This document shows positions 1 through 9,665 of a DNA stretch of 64,000 nucleotides, piece after piece (positions within the stretch are counted from its first letter, which is position 1; each line of letters opens with the position of its first letter). The notes beneath the pieces were generated by a model that ran no database searches, was not told where the DNA came from, and saw only the letters and a list, made by a program, of their open reading frames with translations. The stretch is taken from assembly GCF_002027705.1 (NCBI RefSeq), contig NZ_MBTG01000072.1:211799-275798 (forward strand). Reading direction: 5' to 3'. A program made the position numbers and the translations under genes. Origin of the DNA: Paenibacillus ferrarius. Lineage in GTDB: Bacteria; Bacillota; Bacilli; Paenibacillales; NBRC-103111.

Positions 1-492
1 ATTTTTGAGTTTATTGAAGCAGCGAAGATACTAAAGCAAAAGTACCCCCATATTAAATTTAAACTTCTTGGTCCTTTTGTTAATAACCCTAGTGCAATAA
101 AACGAGACTTTATAGATGAATGGGTACATCAAGGAATCATAGATTATCTGGGCGAGACAACAGATGTTCGTCCATTTTTGGCCGATGCCAGTGTATTTGT
201 TCTACCCTCTTATCGAGAAGGCACACCTAAATCCACACTAGAAGCTATGGCCATGGGATTGCCAGTTGTCACCACGGATTGCCCTGGATGCAGGGAAACA
301 GTTGAAAACAATGAGAATGGCTTTTTAATTCCTGTAAAAGATTATCGATCGCTTGCTGCGGCAATGGAGAAATTCATAATTAATCCTGGTCTTATTCCAA
401 TTATGGGAAAGAAGAGTCGAGAAATTGCCGAGAGAAAATACGATGTTCAGAAAGTTAATCATTTTATTATACAAAGCTTAGGCTTAGAGTAA
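1..492 (+). CDS. Glycosyltransferase family 4, C-terminal part (5' end outside window)
   Basis: The reading frame is open from base 1, so the gene starts upstream of the window; about 163 C-terminal residues are visible. They form the nucleotide-sugar binding half of a GT-B glycosyltransferase of the GT4 (group 1) type: a beta strand ending in KLLGP, a motif around YLGETTDVRPFLADASVFVLPS, then the signature SYREGTPKSTLEAMAMGLPV with the conserved E-x7-E pair, and a C-terminal helix. Such enzymes move a sugar from a nucleotide donor to a growing exopolysaccharide or lipid-linked glycan on the cytoplasmic face. The next gene, an FAD sugar-nucleotide mutase-like protein, starts 14 nt after the stop, which suggests the end of a polysaccharide operon. 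Sugar specificity cannot be read. Confidence 0.85.
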   Translation: MFEFIEAAKILKQKYPHIKFKLLGPFVNNPSAIKRDFIDEWVHQGIIDYLGETTDVRPFLADASVFVLPSYREGTPKSTLEAMAMGLPVVTTDCPGCRETVENNENGFLIPVKDYRSLAAAMEKFIINPGLIPIMGKKSREIAERKYDVQKVNHFIIQSLGLE

Positions 493-506
493 AGTGAGGG
501 AACACA

Positions 507-1802
507 ATGACTATTCATGTAATTGGAGCAGGAGTGACAGGCCTATCATTTGCAAAGGCTTCCAAAGATGAAGTCACTATACTTGAATCCTGTGAGCGTA
601 TCGGCGGGAAGGCTTTATCTTATAAAGTAGAGACTAGCGTTGGAACTTTTGGATTTGATGTAGGTGGTCATTGGTTCCATTATCAAAGTACACCTGCAGT
701 TTTGGATATCCTGCAAGGTCTTGATCTAAAAGCACATACTCGCAAGGCATTTGTTTATTTGCACGAACGATTTTTCAAGTTCCCTATTCAGCAGAGTTAT
801 ATCTGGCACCCCGATGAGAAATTTGTAGGCAATGTAAAAAAAGAGCTGCAATTGGCTAATTCTGATCATGAATACACGAACTATGAAGATATGTTGCAGC
901 AATCTTATGGTTTAACCTTATATGAGTCATTTTTTAAAGATTATAATTCAAAGATGTACGGTATACATGACCTGTCTGAGATTGGTGTCGGAAGATTCGA
1001 AACCATCCGTAATGTTCGGACGAATACAAATGTCACTGGGTATAACGGCGATTTTCTATATCCACAAGGCGATACAGGTGCGGGCGGCATTCCCCTTTTT
1101 TTAGCTGATCATTTACAAATTAACTACAACAAAAAGGTCACGTCTATCAACATTAAAAACAAGACCATGATCATTAATAATGCAACCGTATCATGGGATA
1201 CAATTGTGTCAACGATGCCATTGAATTCATTAGTTGGCATGGTTAAGGATGTGGATGACCATATCTTAGCGTTGTCCAAACAATTAAAATTCAGCAAAGG
1301 GATGATTTTGAATCTCGGAGTGAAAAAAACTCGACTGCAAGGCGACATGAGTTGGGTTTACTTTCCTGACCCCCATTTGCACTTTTATCGGGTGGGTTTC
1401 TACAGCAATGTTGAATCAAGTCTAGCACCCTTGGGATACTGTTCGATGTATGTTGAGTGCTCTCCACTATTTTTTGGCAATAAAGAGGAAGCACTAGCCC
1501 TTGTGCCGACAATCATTAAGGAACTTATTGAAATTGGGTTTATTCATCATGCAGATGAGATCGTCACTACGAAAGCCATTTATCTTGATCACAATTATTG
1601 TCTCCCAGATACATCAAAAACGAAAGTCATTCATCACTATTTGGAAAGTGCTGGCATCTATAGTATTGGAAGATATGGAAGTTGGCATTGGTCAAGCCAG
1701 CATGAGGATATGCAGCAGGCATGGGACTTGGCGAATAAACTAGCTTTGCGTGACTTATCGAATTCCCAAAAAATGAGAACAAAAGTCATCTTGAGCTTAT
1801 GA
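507..1802 (+). CDS. FAD-dependent amine-oxidase/UDP-galactopyranose-mutase-like protein
   Basis: A 431-residue flavoprotein. The N-terminus has the dinucleotide-binding pattern VIGAGVTGLSFAKA followed by an acidic strand end (TILE) and a GG motif (RIGGKA), as in protoporphyrinogen-oxidase/amine-oxidase and UDP-galactopyranose mutase families. DVGGHWFHY near residue 50 is the usual flavin-contact segment, and a C-terminal block near residue 390 (SIGRYGSWHWSS) resembles the second FAD-binding region. GTGAGGG precedes the ATG by a normal spacing. Position directly behind a glycosyltransferase suggests a role in making or remodelling a nucleotide sugar or lipid-linked glycan, but the reaction is inference. 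The last codons lie inside a terminator hairpin. Confidence 0.75.
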   Translation: MTIHVIGAGVTGLSFAKASKDEVTILESCERIGGKALSYKVETSVGTFGFDVGGHWFHYQSTPAVLDILQGLDLKAHTRKAFVYLHERFFKFPIQQSYIWHPDEKFVGNVKKELQLANSDHEYTNYEDMLQQSYGLTLYESFFKDYNSKMYGIHDLSEIGVGRFETIRNVRTNTNVTGYNGDFLYPQGDTGAGGIPLFLADHLQINYNKKVTSINIKNKTMIINNATVSWDTIVSTMPLNSLVGMVKDVDDHILALSKQLKFSKGMILNLGVKKTRLQGDMSWVYFPDPHLHFYRVGFYSNVESSLAPLGYCSMYVECSPLFFGNKEEALALVPTIIKELIEIGFIHHADEIVTTKAIYLDHNYCLPDTSKTKVIHHYLESAGIYSIGRYGSWHWSSQHEDMQQAWDLANKLALRDLSNSQKMRTKVILSL

Positions 1803-1823
1803 TAAAAGCTCAGGATGACTTTT
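1781..1823. terminator. Bidirectional terminator between convergent genes
   Basis: An 18-bp inverted repeat (1781-1798 against 1806-1823, one G/T wobble) with an A-run on the left and a T-run on the right, so it can work in both directions. It includes the stop codon of the flavoprotein gene and lies just beyond the stop of the SLH gene on the other strand. Confidence 0.85.
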
Positions 1824-1830
1824 GTGTTTA

Positions 1831-4800
1831 TTAATTGGTGAACTGTAGCTTGGACAGCATTCTACTTAAAATGACTGAGCTTTGAGCCCTAGTCGCCATA
1901 GCCGCCGGATCGAATTTCCCAGAAGCAACACCTTCTACAATTTGGTTGTTAGCGATTATATAAATGGATTCCTTAGCCCAATTCCCAAACAAATGCTCAT
2001 CTGCAAACGTTATTTTCTCGCCTGCATGGCTGCTGCTGGTGTATCCGGCAAAGTTCATTGCACGATAGATCATTACTGCCATCTCTTGGCGAGATATAAA
2101 CTGATTCGGATGGAATGTCTGATCTTCATAACCAGTTATGATGCCTGCTTCCGCCGCAGCGTACACTTGGCCCTCAAACCAGTCGCCAGATCGAACATCG
2201 GCAAATCGGTTTTTCGGCGAAGCGACAGCATTCAGTCCGATTGCCCGAGCGATCAATGCAGCGAATTCCGCACGGGTTACTGCTTGGTCCGGTAAAAATT
2301 TTTCCTTGGCTACGCCTTGCACAATCATTTTGCTCGCCACGCGTTCAATGTCATCTTTGGCCCAATGATGATTCGCATCAGCAAAGGTGACATTGTTTAG
2401 CAGCAGCAAGTACGTACTGTTCGTTCTGCTGTAGATCGTAGCTTCTGTTCCAGAAACAGTGAACGGAACCGGTTGGTATATGACATTCCCTTTGCTATCC
2501 GTCTCCACGCGAACCGCTGCAATAGGTCGTCCGGCTAAAACCGCCTCCGTGTTCATGGAACGCGGCACATATTGCGAGAAGCTAGAAATCTCTACCATCT
2601 TTCCGTCCGTAGACATGACCTTAACGGTAAACTCGACTGCTCCAAGCACCTCTTGACCGGAAGCACTCGCCTTCTCAGCTGCAGCCGCATTTCTGCCAAT
2701 GGTCACTTCTACAGTGATTTGGTCCTTCGATCCCCCAAGCTTGGCTGCCAAATCTTGAACATGGATCTGCTTGGCCGGCAGCTCATAGCTCCCTATCTTG
2801 GTTTGCACTCTTATGGATTTGATCGCTGCCTCCGCTGCGACTTTTTGCAGCGCGTTGTTCGTTAAGGTCACCCTAGTTTGATCTACGTTCACACTAGTAT
2901 CCACTGTTAGAATAAGCTTGCCGCTGCTGCTGTTTTTCAGCGCAGCATCAATAATTAGATCGTTCACTTGAGCTAATGCTACCTGCTTCCCGTCAACAAT
3001 CTTAACTTCTGATTGGATTGTACGGACTTGATCCGTTTTAGTACTAGGCATAGCAGCTGGAGTGTCCCTTGAATCTGGGTTCATTGACACAGAAGAAGCT
3101 AATTTCAACGCTGGTCTGAGCGATTCAAATTCTTTTTCCTTTGCGTAAATTTCTAGGTTTACTCCTTGTTTCTTCGAGTCTACGACCATAAATGTCGCCA
3201 GACCACCTTGCTTGGTCAGGACAAAATCAGATAATTCCTTGGTAGCTATATCATAAGAATCTACTTTATAGCCTTTCATTGTTAAGCTGCCAAGATAAAA
3301 AGCACTCTGACCTTCGCCTACGACATCCGCGCTGCCCAGGCTATGATTAGGTGAATTGCTCCAATTTATCGTATTTTCACTCCAACTGTTATCGTTCAAT
3401 CCATACACGCTTAGGGTGACTGTTTCATCACCTGGATTGCTGTCTGTTAGCTTGCCGCTTAACTGCAGCGCGGCATTCACTTTCCCCTTCACACCGCTCA
3501 AATCGTACTTGAAATAAGCGATGCCGTTGACACTACCATTGCTTTTCACTGTAAGATTCCTTACTTTGTCAGAAGAACCTGTGCCATAATTCTGCTGTGG
3601 ATTCGCTGCCTCCACCCATGCATCTTCAGAGGCATGAATCAGCGAGTCATAGACGACATTTCCTGAAGAGTTATCCACGTTATAAAGCGTGTTATTCAAA
3701 TGGTTATCTTGCATGACGATGCCAGACCCTTTGACAATCTTAATACCATTGGCATTACCAACAATCGTATTGCCAATCAGTTGAATATCTCTCGGATCTC
3801 CAGCTCCGACGAAATTGGCATTCGTATCACCGATATCATAGTCAGCTGCAATCGGATGATCTGTTTTGGCAAAGTTTCGTATAATATTTCCTCTGACAAT
3901 GCTTCTAGGTGCATTCAAAATGCTAATACCGTTGATATCTTGATTGTAGCTTGTACGAATTAAGGTATCATCAAGCTCAATCGTGTTATTCTCAATAATG
4001 GTATCCGGCGAATTCATCGTTAAGGAAATGCCTTCAGCTGAATTTCTAATCGTATTATCGTGGATATAGTTGTACGGACCTGATTCACTATGATTGCTCG
4101 GAAATCCGCCGCCTGTATTGCCCAAGCCAACACCGGCTCCTCTGCGCACCCCGTCAATCGTGTTTCCGTACACTTCATTCAGGTACTCATTTTCTCCATG
4201 AAGGTCGATAGAGTCGAGTGTCGTGCTGGAGAATTGATTGTTTCTCACAACGTTATTATGCGAATAGTACTCAATAATGACCCCATGCCGCAAAGCAACT
4301 GTTCCATCAAAGAAGTTGTTTTCCACCAAGGCGTTCAGCGAATCATCATTCATGCCGTAATGATCGTCCTTCGGCTTTCCTTGGATGGAAATGCCATAGC
4401 CCGATCCGCTTGGACCTATATCCGTAGCCTTGCGGAAGATGGAATTTCTCACCGTAACATCGCTAGCTTTGCTGAGCCGTATACCCATTTGTTGAAATTT
4501 CTCAAAAATCACATGATCGATCACAATATTATTGGGCCCGGGAGAAGCTGCATTCGCTTGATCGATATAAATGCCAGTCTTAGGACCGCCACTCGTTGCA
4601 CTTAAAATACCTGGGTCTGTCGAATACGTATTGTTCCAAGTAGAAGTTATCGTTAAATTAGAGATGACAATATTATTGAGGCTGAAGATCAGCAGTACCC
4701 TGCCGCTTCCTGCCGTAATACCGGTACTTGTAACATGACCTGTGTCATTAGGCGGGCCAAACCCGTTATCCATATCTGAAAGCAGAACAGCACCTTCACG

Positions 4801-7125
4801 GCTTTCTCCTCTGACATTCACCCCAGTCTTTAGCCGGATATGGGAATTTGCATCCGTAGGATGAGCAGAGAGCAATTTATAAACGCCATTTGGCAAATAC
4901 ACCTCATCACCAGGCTGGGCATTATCAACTGCTTTTTGGATCGCTGCTCTGTCATCACTCACGCCATCTCCCTTTGCGCCATAGGCAGCGTCCTTGACAT
5001 TCAAGGTTCTTCCCACTACTTTATTCGGTTCAGGCATTACATGTACGGTGCCATCCGGATTATACAAGCCCGCTTTCGATGGGCGTGCCGCTGATCTTGG
5101 CGTCGCAGGCGTTCCTTGCGAATATGGCGCATTGACCAGACCGTTCGGATTCGGGGAATATAGATGCACTACTGTATAACCGTTATAGTCTGTAGCGGAA
5201 TTCCCGTTGCCAATAATTCTGACATAACGCGCATCCGTATCAGGCAGATCATAATTCTCCATCTCCACTGAAGCTCCGCTGCTATTTCCGTTAAATAGGG
5301 TATGCCACGTTACTGCATCGCTCGAGGCTTGAACTTGAAAGAAATATGATCTTTCATCCCCTTTATAGAAGGCGATACCTATAGACCCAATGGATGAAAT
5401 CTTACCGAGGTCGAATTGAATCCACTGGCCTTTCCCATCAGCTCCCCACCGAGTCGTTAAATCATCCTTCACGTTGACTTGCTTATTTCCAGAAGCCGGA
5501 TCTTGATCCCGTGTGCCATCATAGCTGCTGGCTGTAATTTGTGTATCGCCAAGCTCATATTTCATTTGCGGGGTAGCCGCCGCCTCATTGGAGTTCGCAC
5601 TATGAATGCTGCTTGCATTCACGTCCTGAACGACATAGAAATAAGTCGTCCCGTTCTGAAGATTCGTATCTGTGTACGTGGTGTCCGTAACATTAGATGC
5701 AACAATACTGTAAGCACCATTAGAGGTGCTCGCTCTTTTCACCACATAGCTGACTGCGCCGACGACAGGCTGCCACTGCAGCTTCGCAGAATTATAGCCT
5801 GGGATTGCCGTTAAGTTTTCCGGTGCGCCTAAAGCAGGTGCTATATATAAAGAAACCTCTGATGAGTTCGGGCTCTCTCCTTTAGAATTAAAAGCTGAAA
5901 CCACATAATAATAGGTGCTGCTTGCACTTAGTCCTGTATCCATAAAACTGGTTAAAGTGGGATAAACCGTGCCAACAACCGTTTCGGCGCCATATGGACC
6001 ACCGCTTACTAAACTGCGTTTGATATGATAGCCTGTTATTTGGCCTACGGCATTCCAAGATAAGGAAGCTTGCCCGTCACCAGGCGTCCCGTGGAATTGT
6101 GTTGGCGCAGCAGGTGGAGCTTGTGAAGAGGCCAGAGCTTTGACGGGAAGTTCGGTAGAAATCAACCCGTCGATGTAATCCTCATTGTTAGCTTTGGCAA
6201 CAGAACTAACAACATAATAGTATTGGGTGCCATTGACCACGCTATTATCTGTATAAACCCCATCAGTGACGGTTGCAATTGTCGTATACGGACCACCGCT
6301 CGTTGTGCTGCGCTTCACCGTATATCGTTCCGCTCCAACCGCTCCAGACCAAGTCAGATTTATCTGATTGTCTACAGCAGCTACCGCAGTTAAGCCAGTA
6401 GGCGCATTAGGAAACACTTTCATAGCATGAAAGTTATCTATATATGCTTCGATGGACGAAGTAGCGTTAACGCCAACCTTAGTCGAAGCAGTAGTAATGC
6501 TAGTATCCGTAACTGTGAGAGTTGGTCCTCCTGTTATGGAACCGATCAAGCGAGAACCTTTGACAAGCAGTGTTAAGGTATAGTATTTATTAGCCGTAAA
6601 ATTGGGAATGGGCTGCTGCGCGATAATTGCAGTAGTACTGCTGGTTCTTTTAATCAGCTGCAAGCTCCCGCTTTTAATAACCAAACTGTAGTAATCGCTG
6701 TTACTGGCCTGTCTCGCATCAATACCTACTTGACCCGAAGGGCTGGCGATTGATCCTGTTGTCACTACTTTGACATCAGCAGATACAAGCACATCGGTTG
6801 CATCAAACACGTAGCTTCCTGTTCCCCCAATAAATACGGTTGTGGATGCTGTGCTTGAATTCGTTACCCTTAATGCTTTGGAAGCCCCATCTTGAACAAT
6901 ACCCCAAGGATTCGTACCCGCATTTGATTTCCAGCCGAATTGAGTGTCCCCATTTCCACTTGTTCCAAATGTTGCTGCCGTCGTAAAATTTTCGAAATCC
7001 TCAGACCATTCATTTGCCGTATTTAACGTAGCAGCTGAAACCAACGGTACAGGTAGTAAAAACATGATCAGCAGTGTCATACAGAGAAGAATACTTATGT
7101 TTTTGCTAATTAATTGTAACCTCAT
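1831..7125 (-). CDS. SLH-anchored secreted protein: FN3 x3, F5/8C, pectate-lyase-like beta-helix, DNRLRE
   Basis: About 1764 residues, exported and held at the cell surface. Order: signal peptide (1-31), a LamG-like domain (to about 235), three fibronectin type III domains (starting near 243, 340, 433), an F5/8-type carbohydrate-binding domain (about 522-655), a right-handed beta-helix opening with AAYGAKGDGVSDD near 713 (pectate lyase superfamily/family 28-like) with many N-x-I/N-x-F coils up to about 1150, a DNRLRE-like domain (from about 1160), a module also found in the 42.2-kb SLH protein, and three SLH domains from about 1578. SLH domains bind pyruvylated wall polymer. The substrate is probably a plant or microbial polysaccharide. 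The start was set at the ATG preceded by AAAAGGGG eight bases upstream; an in-frame GTG nine bases earlier is less well placed. A cre-like site lies 47-60 nt upstream of this start. Confidence 0.85.
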   Translation of the reverse strand: MRLQLISKNISILLCMTLLIMFLLPVPLVSAATLNTANEWSEDFENFTTAATFGTSGNGDTQFGWKSNAGTNPWGIVQDGASKALRVTNSSTASTTVFIGGTGSYVFDATDVLVSADVKVVTTGSIASPSGQVGIDARQASNSDYYSLVIKSGSLQLIKRTSSTTAIIAQQPIPNFTANKYYTLTLLVKGSRLIGSITGGPTLTVTDTSITTASTKVGVNATSSIEAYIDNFHAMKVFPNAPTGLTAVAAVDNQINLTWSGAVGAERYTVKRSTTSGGPYTTIATVTDGVYTDNSVVNGTQYYYVVSSVAKANNEDYIDGLISTELPVKALASSQAPPAAPTQFHGTPGDGQASLSWNAVGQITGYHIKRSLVSGGPYGAETVVGTVYPTLTSFMDTGLSASSTYYYVVSAFNSKGESPNSSEVSLYIAPALGAPENLTAIPGYNSAKLQWQPVVGAVSYVVKRASTSNGAYSIVASNVTDTTYTDTNLQNGTTYFYVVQDVNASSIHSANSNEAAATPQMKYELGDTQITASSYDGTRDQDPASGNKQVNVKDDLTTRWGADGKGQWIQFDLGKISSIGSIGIAFYKGDERSYFFQVQASSDAVTWHTLFNGNSSGASVEMENYDLPDTDARYVRIIGNGNSATDYNGYTVVHLYSPNPNGLVNAPYSQGTPATPRSAARPSKAGLYNPDGTVHVMPEPNKVVGRTLNVKDAAYGAKGDGVSDDRAAIQKAVDNAQPGDEVYLPNGVYKLLSAHPTDANSHIRLKTGVNVRGESREGAVLLSDMDNGFGPPNDTGHVTSTGITAGSGRVLLIFSLNNIVISNLTITSTWNNTYSTDPGILSATSGGPKTGIYIDQANAASPGPNNIVIDHVIFEKFQQMGIRLSKASDVTVRNSIFRKATDIGPSGSGYGISIQGKPKDDHYGMNDDSLNALVENNFFDGTVALRHGVIIEYYSHNNVVRNNQFSSTTLDSIDLHGENEYLNEVYGNTIDGVRRGAGVGLGNTGGGFPSNHSESGPYNYIHDNTIRNSAEGISLTMNSPDTIIENNTIELDDTLIRTSYNQDINGISILNAPRSIVRGNIIRNFAKTDHPIAADYDIGDTNANFVGAGDPRDIQLIGNTIVGNANGIKIVKGSGIVMQDNHLNNTLYNVDNSSGNVVYDSLIHASEDAWVEAANPQQNYGTGSSDKVRNLTVKSNGSVNGIAYFKYDLSGVKGKVNAALQLSGKLTDSNPGDETVTLSVYGLNDNSWSENTINWSNSPNHSLGSADVVGEGQSAFYLGSLTMKGYKVDSYDIATKELSDFVLTKQGGLATFMVVDSKKQGVNLEIYAKEKEFESLRPALKLASSVSMNPDSRDTPAAMPSTKTDQVRTIQSEVKIVDGKQVALAQVNDLIIDAALKNSSSGKLILTVDTSVNVDQTRVTLTNNALQKVAAEAAIKSIRVQTKIGSYELPAKQIHVQDLAAKLGGSKDQITVEVTIGRNAAAAEKASASGQEVLGAVEFTVKVMSTDGKMVEISSFSQYVPRSMNTEAVLAGRPIAAVRVETDSKGNVIYQPVPFTVSGTEATIYSRTNSTYLLLLNNVTFADANHHWAKDDIERVASKMIVQGVAKEKFLPDQAVTRAEFAALIARAIGLNAVASPKNRFADVRSGDWFEGQVYAAAEAGIITGYEDQTFHPNQFISRQEMAVMIYRAMNFAGYTSSSHAGEKITFADEHLFGNWAKESIYIIANNQIVEGVASGKFDPAAMATRAQSSVILSRMLSKLQFTN

Positions 7126-7171
7126 TCTAAACACCCCTTTTGATCCATCATAAAATTGAATCCACCTCTTT

Positions 7172-7185
7172 GGAAAACGCTTACA
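7172..7185. promoter_or_regulatory. cre-like catabolite repression site
   Basis: GGAAAACGCTTACA matches 13 of 14 positions of the Bacillus cre consensus TGNAARCGNWWNCA (first base G instead of T). It sits upstream of the SLH beta-helix gene, where CcpA would repress a polysaccharide-degrading enzyme in rich sugar. The match is seen; the regulation is inferred. Confidence 0.5.
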
Positions 7186-7386
7186 AATTTAATCAGACAA
7201 TGCGACGCTTCATTTTCATCCCCTCTCTGGACAAAGAAAACCAACGTTCTTTCGACAATTAGCTCTCTTTTTTATATCATGTTTCAACCAATGGACATAG
7301 AAGTTTTCCCATACTTAGTTGTCAAATTTTTAGGTGCTCCTATTTCCCTATATGGAGGACTTCTGATTCGTGGACGCTGCCAGAAT

Positions 7387-7449
7387 AACTAAAAAGCCCT
7401 GCCTGATCTCCACTGCGTGGCTGTGGGAAATCAAGCGGGCTTTTTAGTT
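7387..7449 (-). terminator. Terminator hairpin
   Basis: A perfect 13-bp outer stem (7387-7399 against 7437-7449) with A/T runs on both sides and a partly paired interior. It follows the stop of the minus-strand gene at 7471. The 7135-7470 gap otherwise holds the upstream region of the SLH gene with the cre-like site; no gene was seen there. Confidence 0.8.
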
Positions 7450-7470
7450 GTCATTCCTATGCTGCTGTTA

Positions 7471-8499
7471 TCATATTCTGTCAATTAGGTAATCCATCAT
7501 TTCTACTCTCGCATCCTCTATAGCCGCAAGTTCACTTTTCAAGCACACTTGAATTTCAAATGAGATAAGAATTTGCTTTAAGTAATGATAAATCTCTTCC
7601 CTACAAACCCATATTTCTTTTGGCACGACTTGAGCTTTTTCGATTATCTCTAGGAAAAGTCCCGCCATCTTACCCTGGATTCCCGATTTTTCGGTTAAAC
7701 CGAATTGCAGGATTTGTTCAGATTCTTGATCAACAATCAAGCCCATCATCGGATAGTAGGGCCTCTGCCCTTCGTCAATCGGTATGTACGCAAAAAAACA
7801 ATCTACTTCCCAGATCCCAACAAACCCTTTAAGCATTTTTTTTGCTTTGGCTAGACGGATCTCATCTATAGGATTTGCCTGATATTCAGTTGCTTTTTCC
7901 AAAATCTTTGGTTTTAACCATTGATCTGTCCAAACCAAATTCTGCCTATCTCCCTCCGAAACCCTTGTGAGGAAAACATTGTCTTCTCTTATAAAAATAG
8001 CATCCAGGTTATTCTTGAATGCTTCGACTACTTCAATCGTTTGTTCCAGCGCCAAACTTAGAAACTGCACCTCTTCCTCATTCTGCATTGGCCACGGAAC
8101 AAAGCCAGGCTCATATAATCTGAACGTCGGCCAAGCATTTGCTCCCCGGAACTTCAGACCAAGCTCTTTTATTTGTTTTAACTCGGCGGGATACAACTCC
8201 GTCCTAGATTCGAATGACAGCATCAAGCAATGCTGGGAGAACATCGGATCTGTCTCCTGTGTCCTATTCAGCATGCTTAACAAAGTCTCCAGACTTTCTG
8301 TCCCTAAATAAACAGCCAGGCCATACATCTCGCCTCCATTGCCTAGAATGCAGCAATATCCTATCTCTTTGTTGAACGGGTTCTCAACACCAAAAACATG
8401 ACTGTTTGTTGCATAACGCCAACACTCGGCTTGTTTAAACGCTGCTGCTGCCTCATAAAGACTTTTCCACTGCTCTGACGTCGCATTCAACTGATTCAT
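7471..8499 (-). CDS. Uncharacterised protein (DUF7309/DUF6930-like)
   Basis: A 342-residue soluble protein with no signal peptide or membrane segment. The N-terminal half has a distinctive pattern: a Trp near residue 23, then FGVENP, GYCCILGNGGEMYGLAVYLG near residues 48-67, and later LGLKFRGANAWPTFR. I associate this pattern with an uncharacterised Bacillales family usually given a DUF label (DUF7309/DUF6930); the exact label is from memory. The C-terminal half is less conserved. No function can be assigned. It is followed by its own terminator and preceded 30 bases upstream by a Uma2 gene in the same direction, so the two may be co-transcribed. Confidence 0.6.
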   Translation of the reverse strand: MNQLNATSEQWKSLYEAAAAFKQAECWRYATNSHVFGVENPFNKEIGYCCILGNGGEMYGLAVYLGTESLETLLSMLNRTQETDPMFSQHCLMLSFESRTELYPAELKQIKELGLKFRGANAWPTFRLYEPGFVPWPMQNEEEVQFLSLALEQTIEVVEAFKNNLDAIFIREDNVFLTRVSEGDRQNLVWTDQWLKPKILEKATEYQANPIDEIRLAKAKKMLKGFVGIWEVDCFFAYIPIDEGQRPYYPMMGLIVDQESEQILQFGLTEKSGIQGKMAGLFLEIIEKAQVVPKEIWVCREEIYHYLKQILISFEIQVCLKSELAAIEDARVEMMDYLIDRI

Positions 8500-8528
8500 T
8501 ATTTATCCGGCTCCCATACATAAAAAAT

Positions 8529-9104
8529 CTACTTAATATCTCCGTTATACAATATACTTCCCAAATCAAAGACACACGCCGAAAAAGCAAATGAACGCAA
8601 ATTGTCTTCTTTTCCGAAAACCTCTCGCTTTTGAAATAAACCTTGTTCTAATCCGTACACCTCAACCGTTTGATGAGCTGGGTCAACAATCCAGTATTCC
8701 AGAACTCCAAACTTTTCATATGTTTTAAATTTTTGGTTTCTATCTTTAATCGCAGTAGATGGAGATAATATTTCAACGATGAGCTTGGGAGCGCCTTTGC
8801 CTCCTTTGTCATCTATTTGAGTTGGATTACAGATTACGGTTAGATCTGGCTGACAGACCGTATCGGGATTATCGTACTCTTCCGTTTCACTTAATCTCAC
8901 GTCAAATGGAGCGATAAAAACCTCACATGATGAACCTTGCAGGCATGTGTGAAGCTCAAGAAACATACTCCTTAAGATCCGTTGATGTGTTGTAGAGGGA
9001 GCAGATGTCATATTAAATGGTACTCCATTAATTAACTCCCATCTGCCTTCCCACTCCAGCAGATCTTGAAATTTATAGCGATGATCCTGTTCAGGCACTT
9101 TCAT
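8529..9104 (-). CDS. Uma2 family (DUF820) restriction-endonuclease-fold protein, copy 1
   Basis: 191 residues with the Uma2/DUF820 layout: an N-terminal segment WEGRWELINGVPFNM, SAPSTTHQRI, a conserved PDTVCQPDLTVIC block, and then KLIVEILSPSTAIKDRNQK with the acidic and E-x-L/K residues of a PD-(D/E)XK nuclease fold. The core ends with EYWIVDPAHQTVEVY. The family is widespread and multi-copy, but the biological role is poorly known, so nuclease activity is an inference from the fold. A close paralogue sits at 12799-13362. A GAGGAA ribosome site lies correctly before the ATG. Confidence 0.85.
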   Translation of the reverse strand: MKVPEQDHRYKFQDLLEWEGRWELINGVPFNMTSAPSTTHQRILRSMFLELHTCLQGSSCEVFIAPFDVRLSETEEYDNPDTVCQPDLTVICNPTQIDDKGGKGAPKLIVEILSPSTAIKDRNQKFKTYEKFGVLEYWIVDPAHQTVEVYGLEQGLFQKREVFGKEDNLRSFAFSACVFDLGSILYNGDIK

Positions 9105-9354
9105 GAAAAGTTCCTCGCTCTCGACACTATTTTCCTTATTTTAACACAATGAGATGAAAACTCGAAGTTGCATACACACGGGCTTCATCCGTCTCAAATC
9201 TTATCTACTCTCACATTATAACCAAGCGTGATCGTTCAAACCATGTCTCTTTTACAAATATCACCCGTGGGATGAGATCGTAAAGCCGCATCGTGCGCGC
9301 TTATTATTCCAAAGATGGATACGTCTAGTTTCATGGGGATTTCAAAAGCAACTA
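9105..9354. other. Intergenic, no gene seen
   Basis: About 250 bases between the Uma2 gene start and a hairpin. No reading frame with a ribosome site was found on either strand; the promoter of the Uma2 gene is probably here. Confidence 0.4.
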
Positions 9355-9407
9355 AAAAGTCTGCTTGATCTCCGATGTATGTTGCCGCGGAGATCAAGCA
9401 GACTTTT
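9355..9407 (-). terminator. Perfect 19-bp terminator hairpin
   Basis: 9355-9373 pairs with 9389-9407 without mismatch and is flanked by A and T runs. The sequence resembles the hairpin at 7387-7449, suggesting a shared origin. No intact gene ends here; the best candidate is the decayed minus-strand gene ending at 9426. Confidence 0.75.
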
Positions 9408-9425
9408 GAATGGCAAATGAATTAG

Positions 9426-9665
9426 TTACTTTTCTCCTGGAAACAAAACAGCAGCAATGGCGATCACGTCATCTACTTGCTCAGAATAAACTCTGAATTC
9501 CCTAACCAAAATACGGGTTATTCCCCTTGTATTCACCAAACCGCTCCGTATAATCCTTACCAATTACCGGATTCTTCAAGTAATCTTCAACTTCCAAAAC
9601 AACCTGAGTGATGAAATCGAATGTTTGAACCAATTGATCGAGCGAGTAGTCATTCAGCAAAATCC
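9426..9665 (-). pseudogene. Possible remnant of a RelE/ParE-type toxin gene
   Basis: On the minus strand one frame reads TRILVREFRVYSEQVDD and ends VLFPGEK, like the C-terminal strands of RelE/ParE toxins (a basic R-x-F/Y-R-V core then a beta strand). A neighbouring frame just upstream reads LEVEDYLKNPVIGKDY, like the helix and P-x-I/L-G turn that precede those strands. The two fit together only with a frameshift, so this is probably a broken gene. It is followed by a perfect terminator on the same strand. The assignment rests on short motifs and is weak. Confidence 0.35.
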
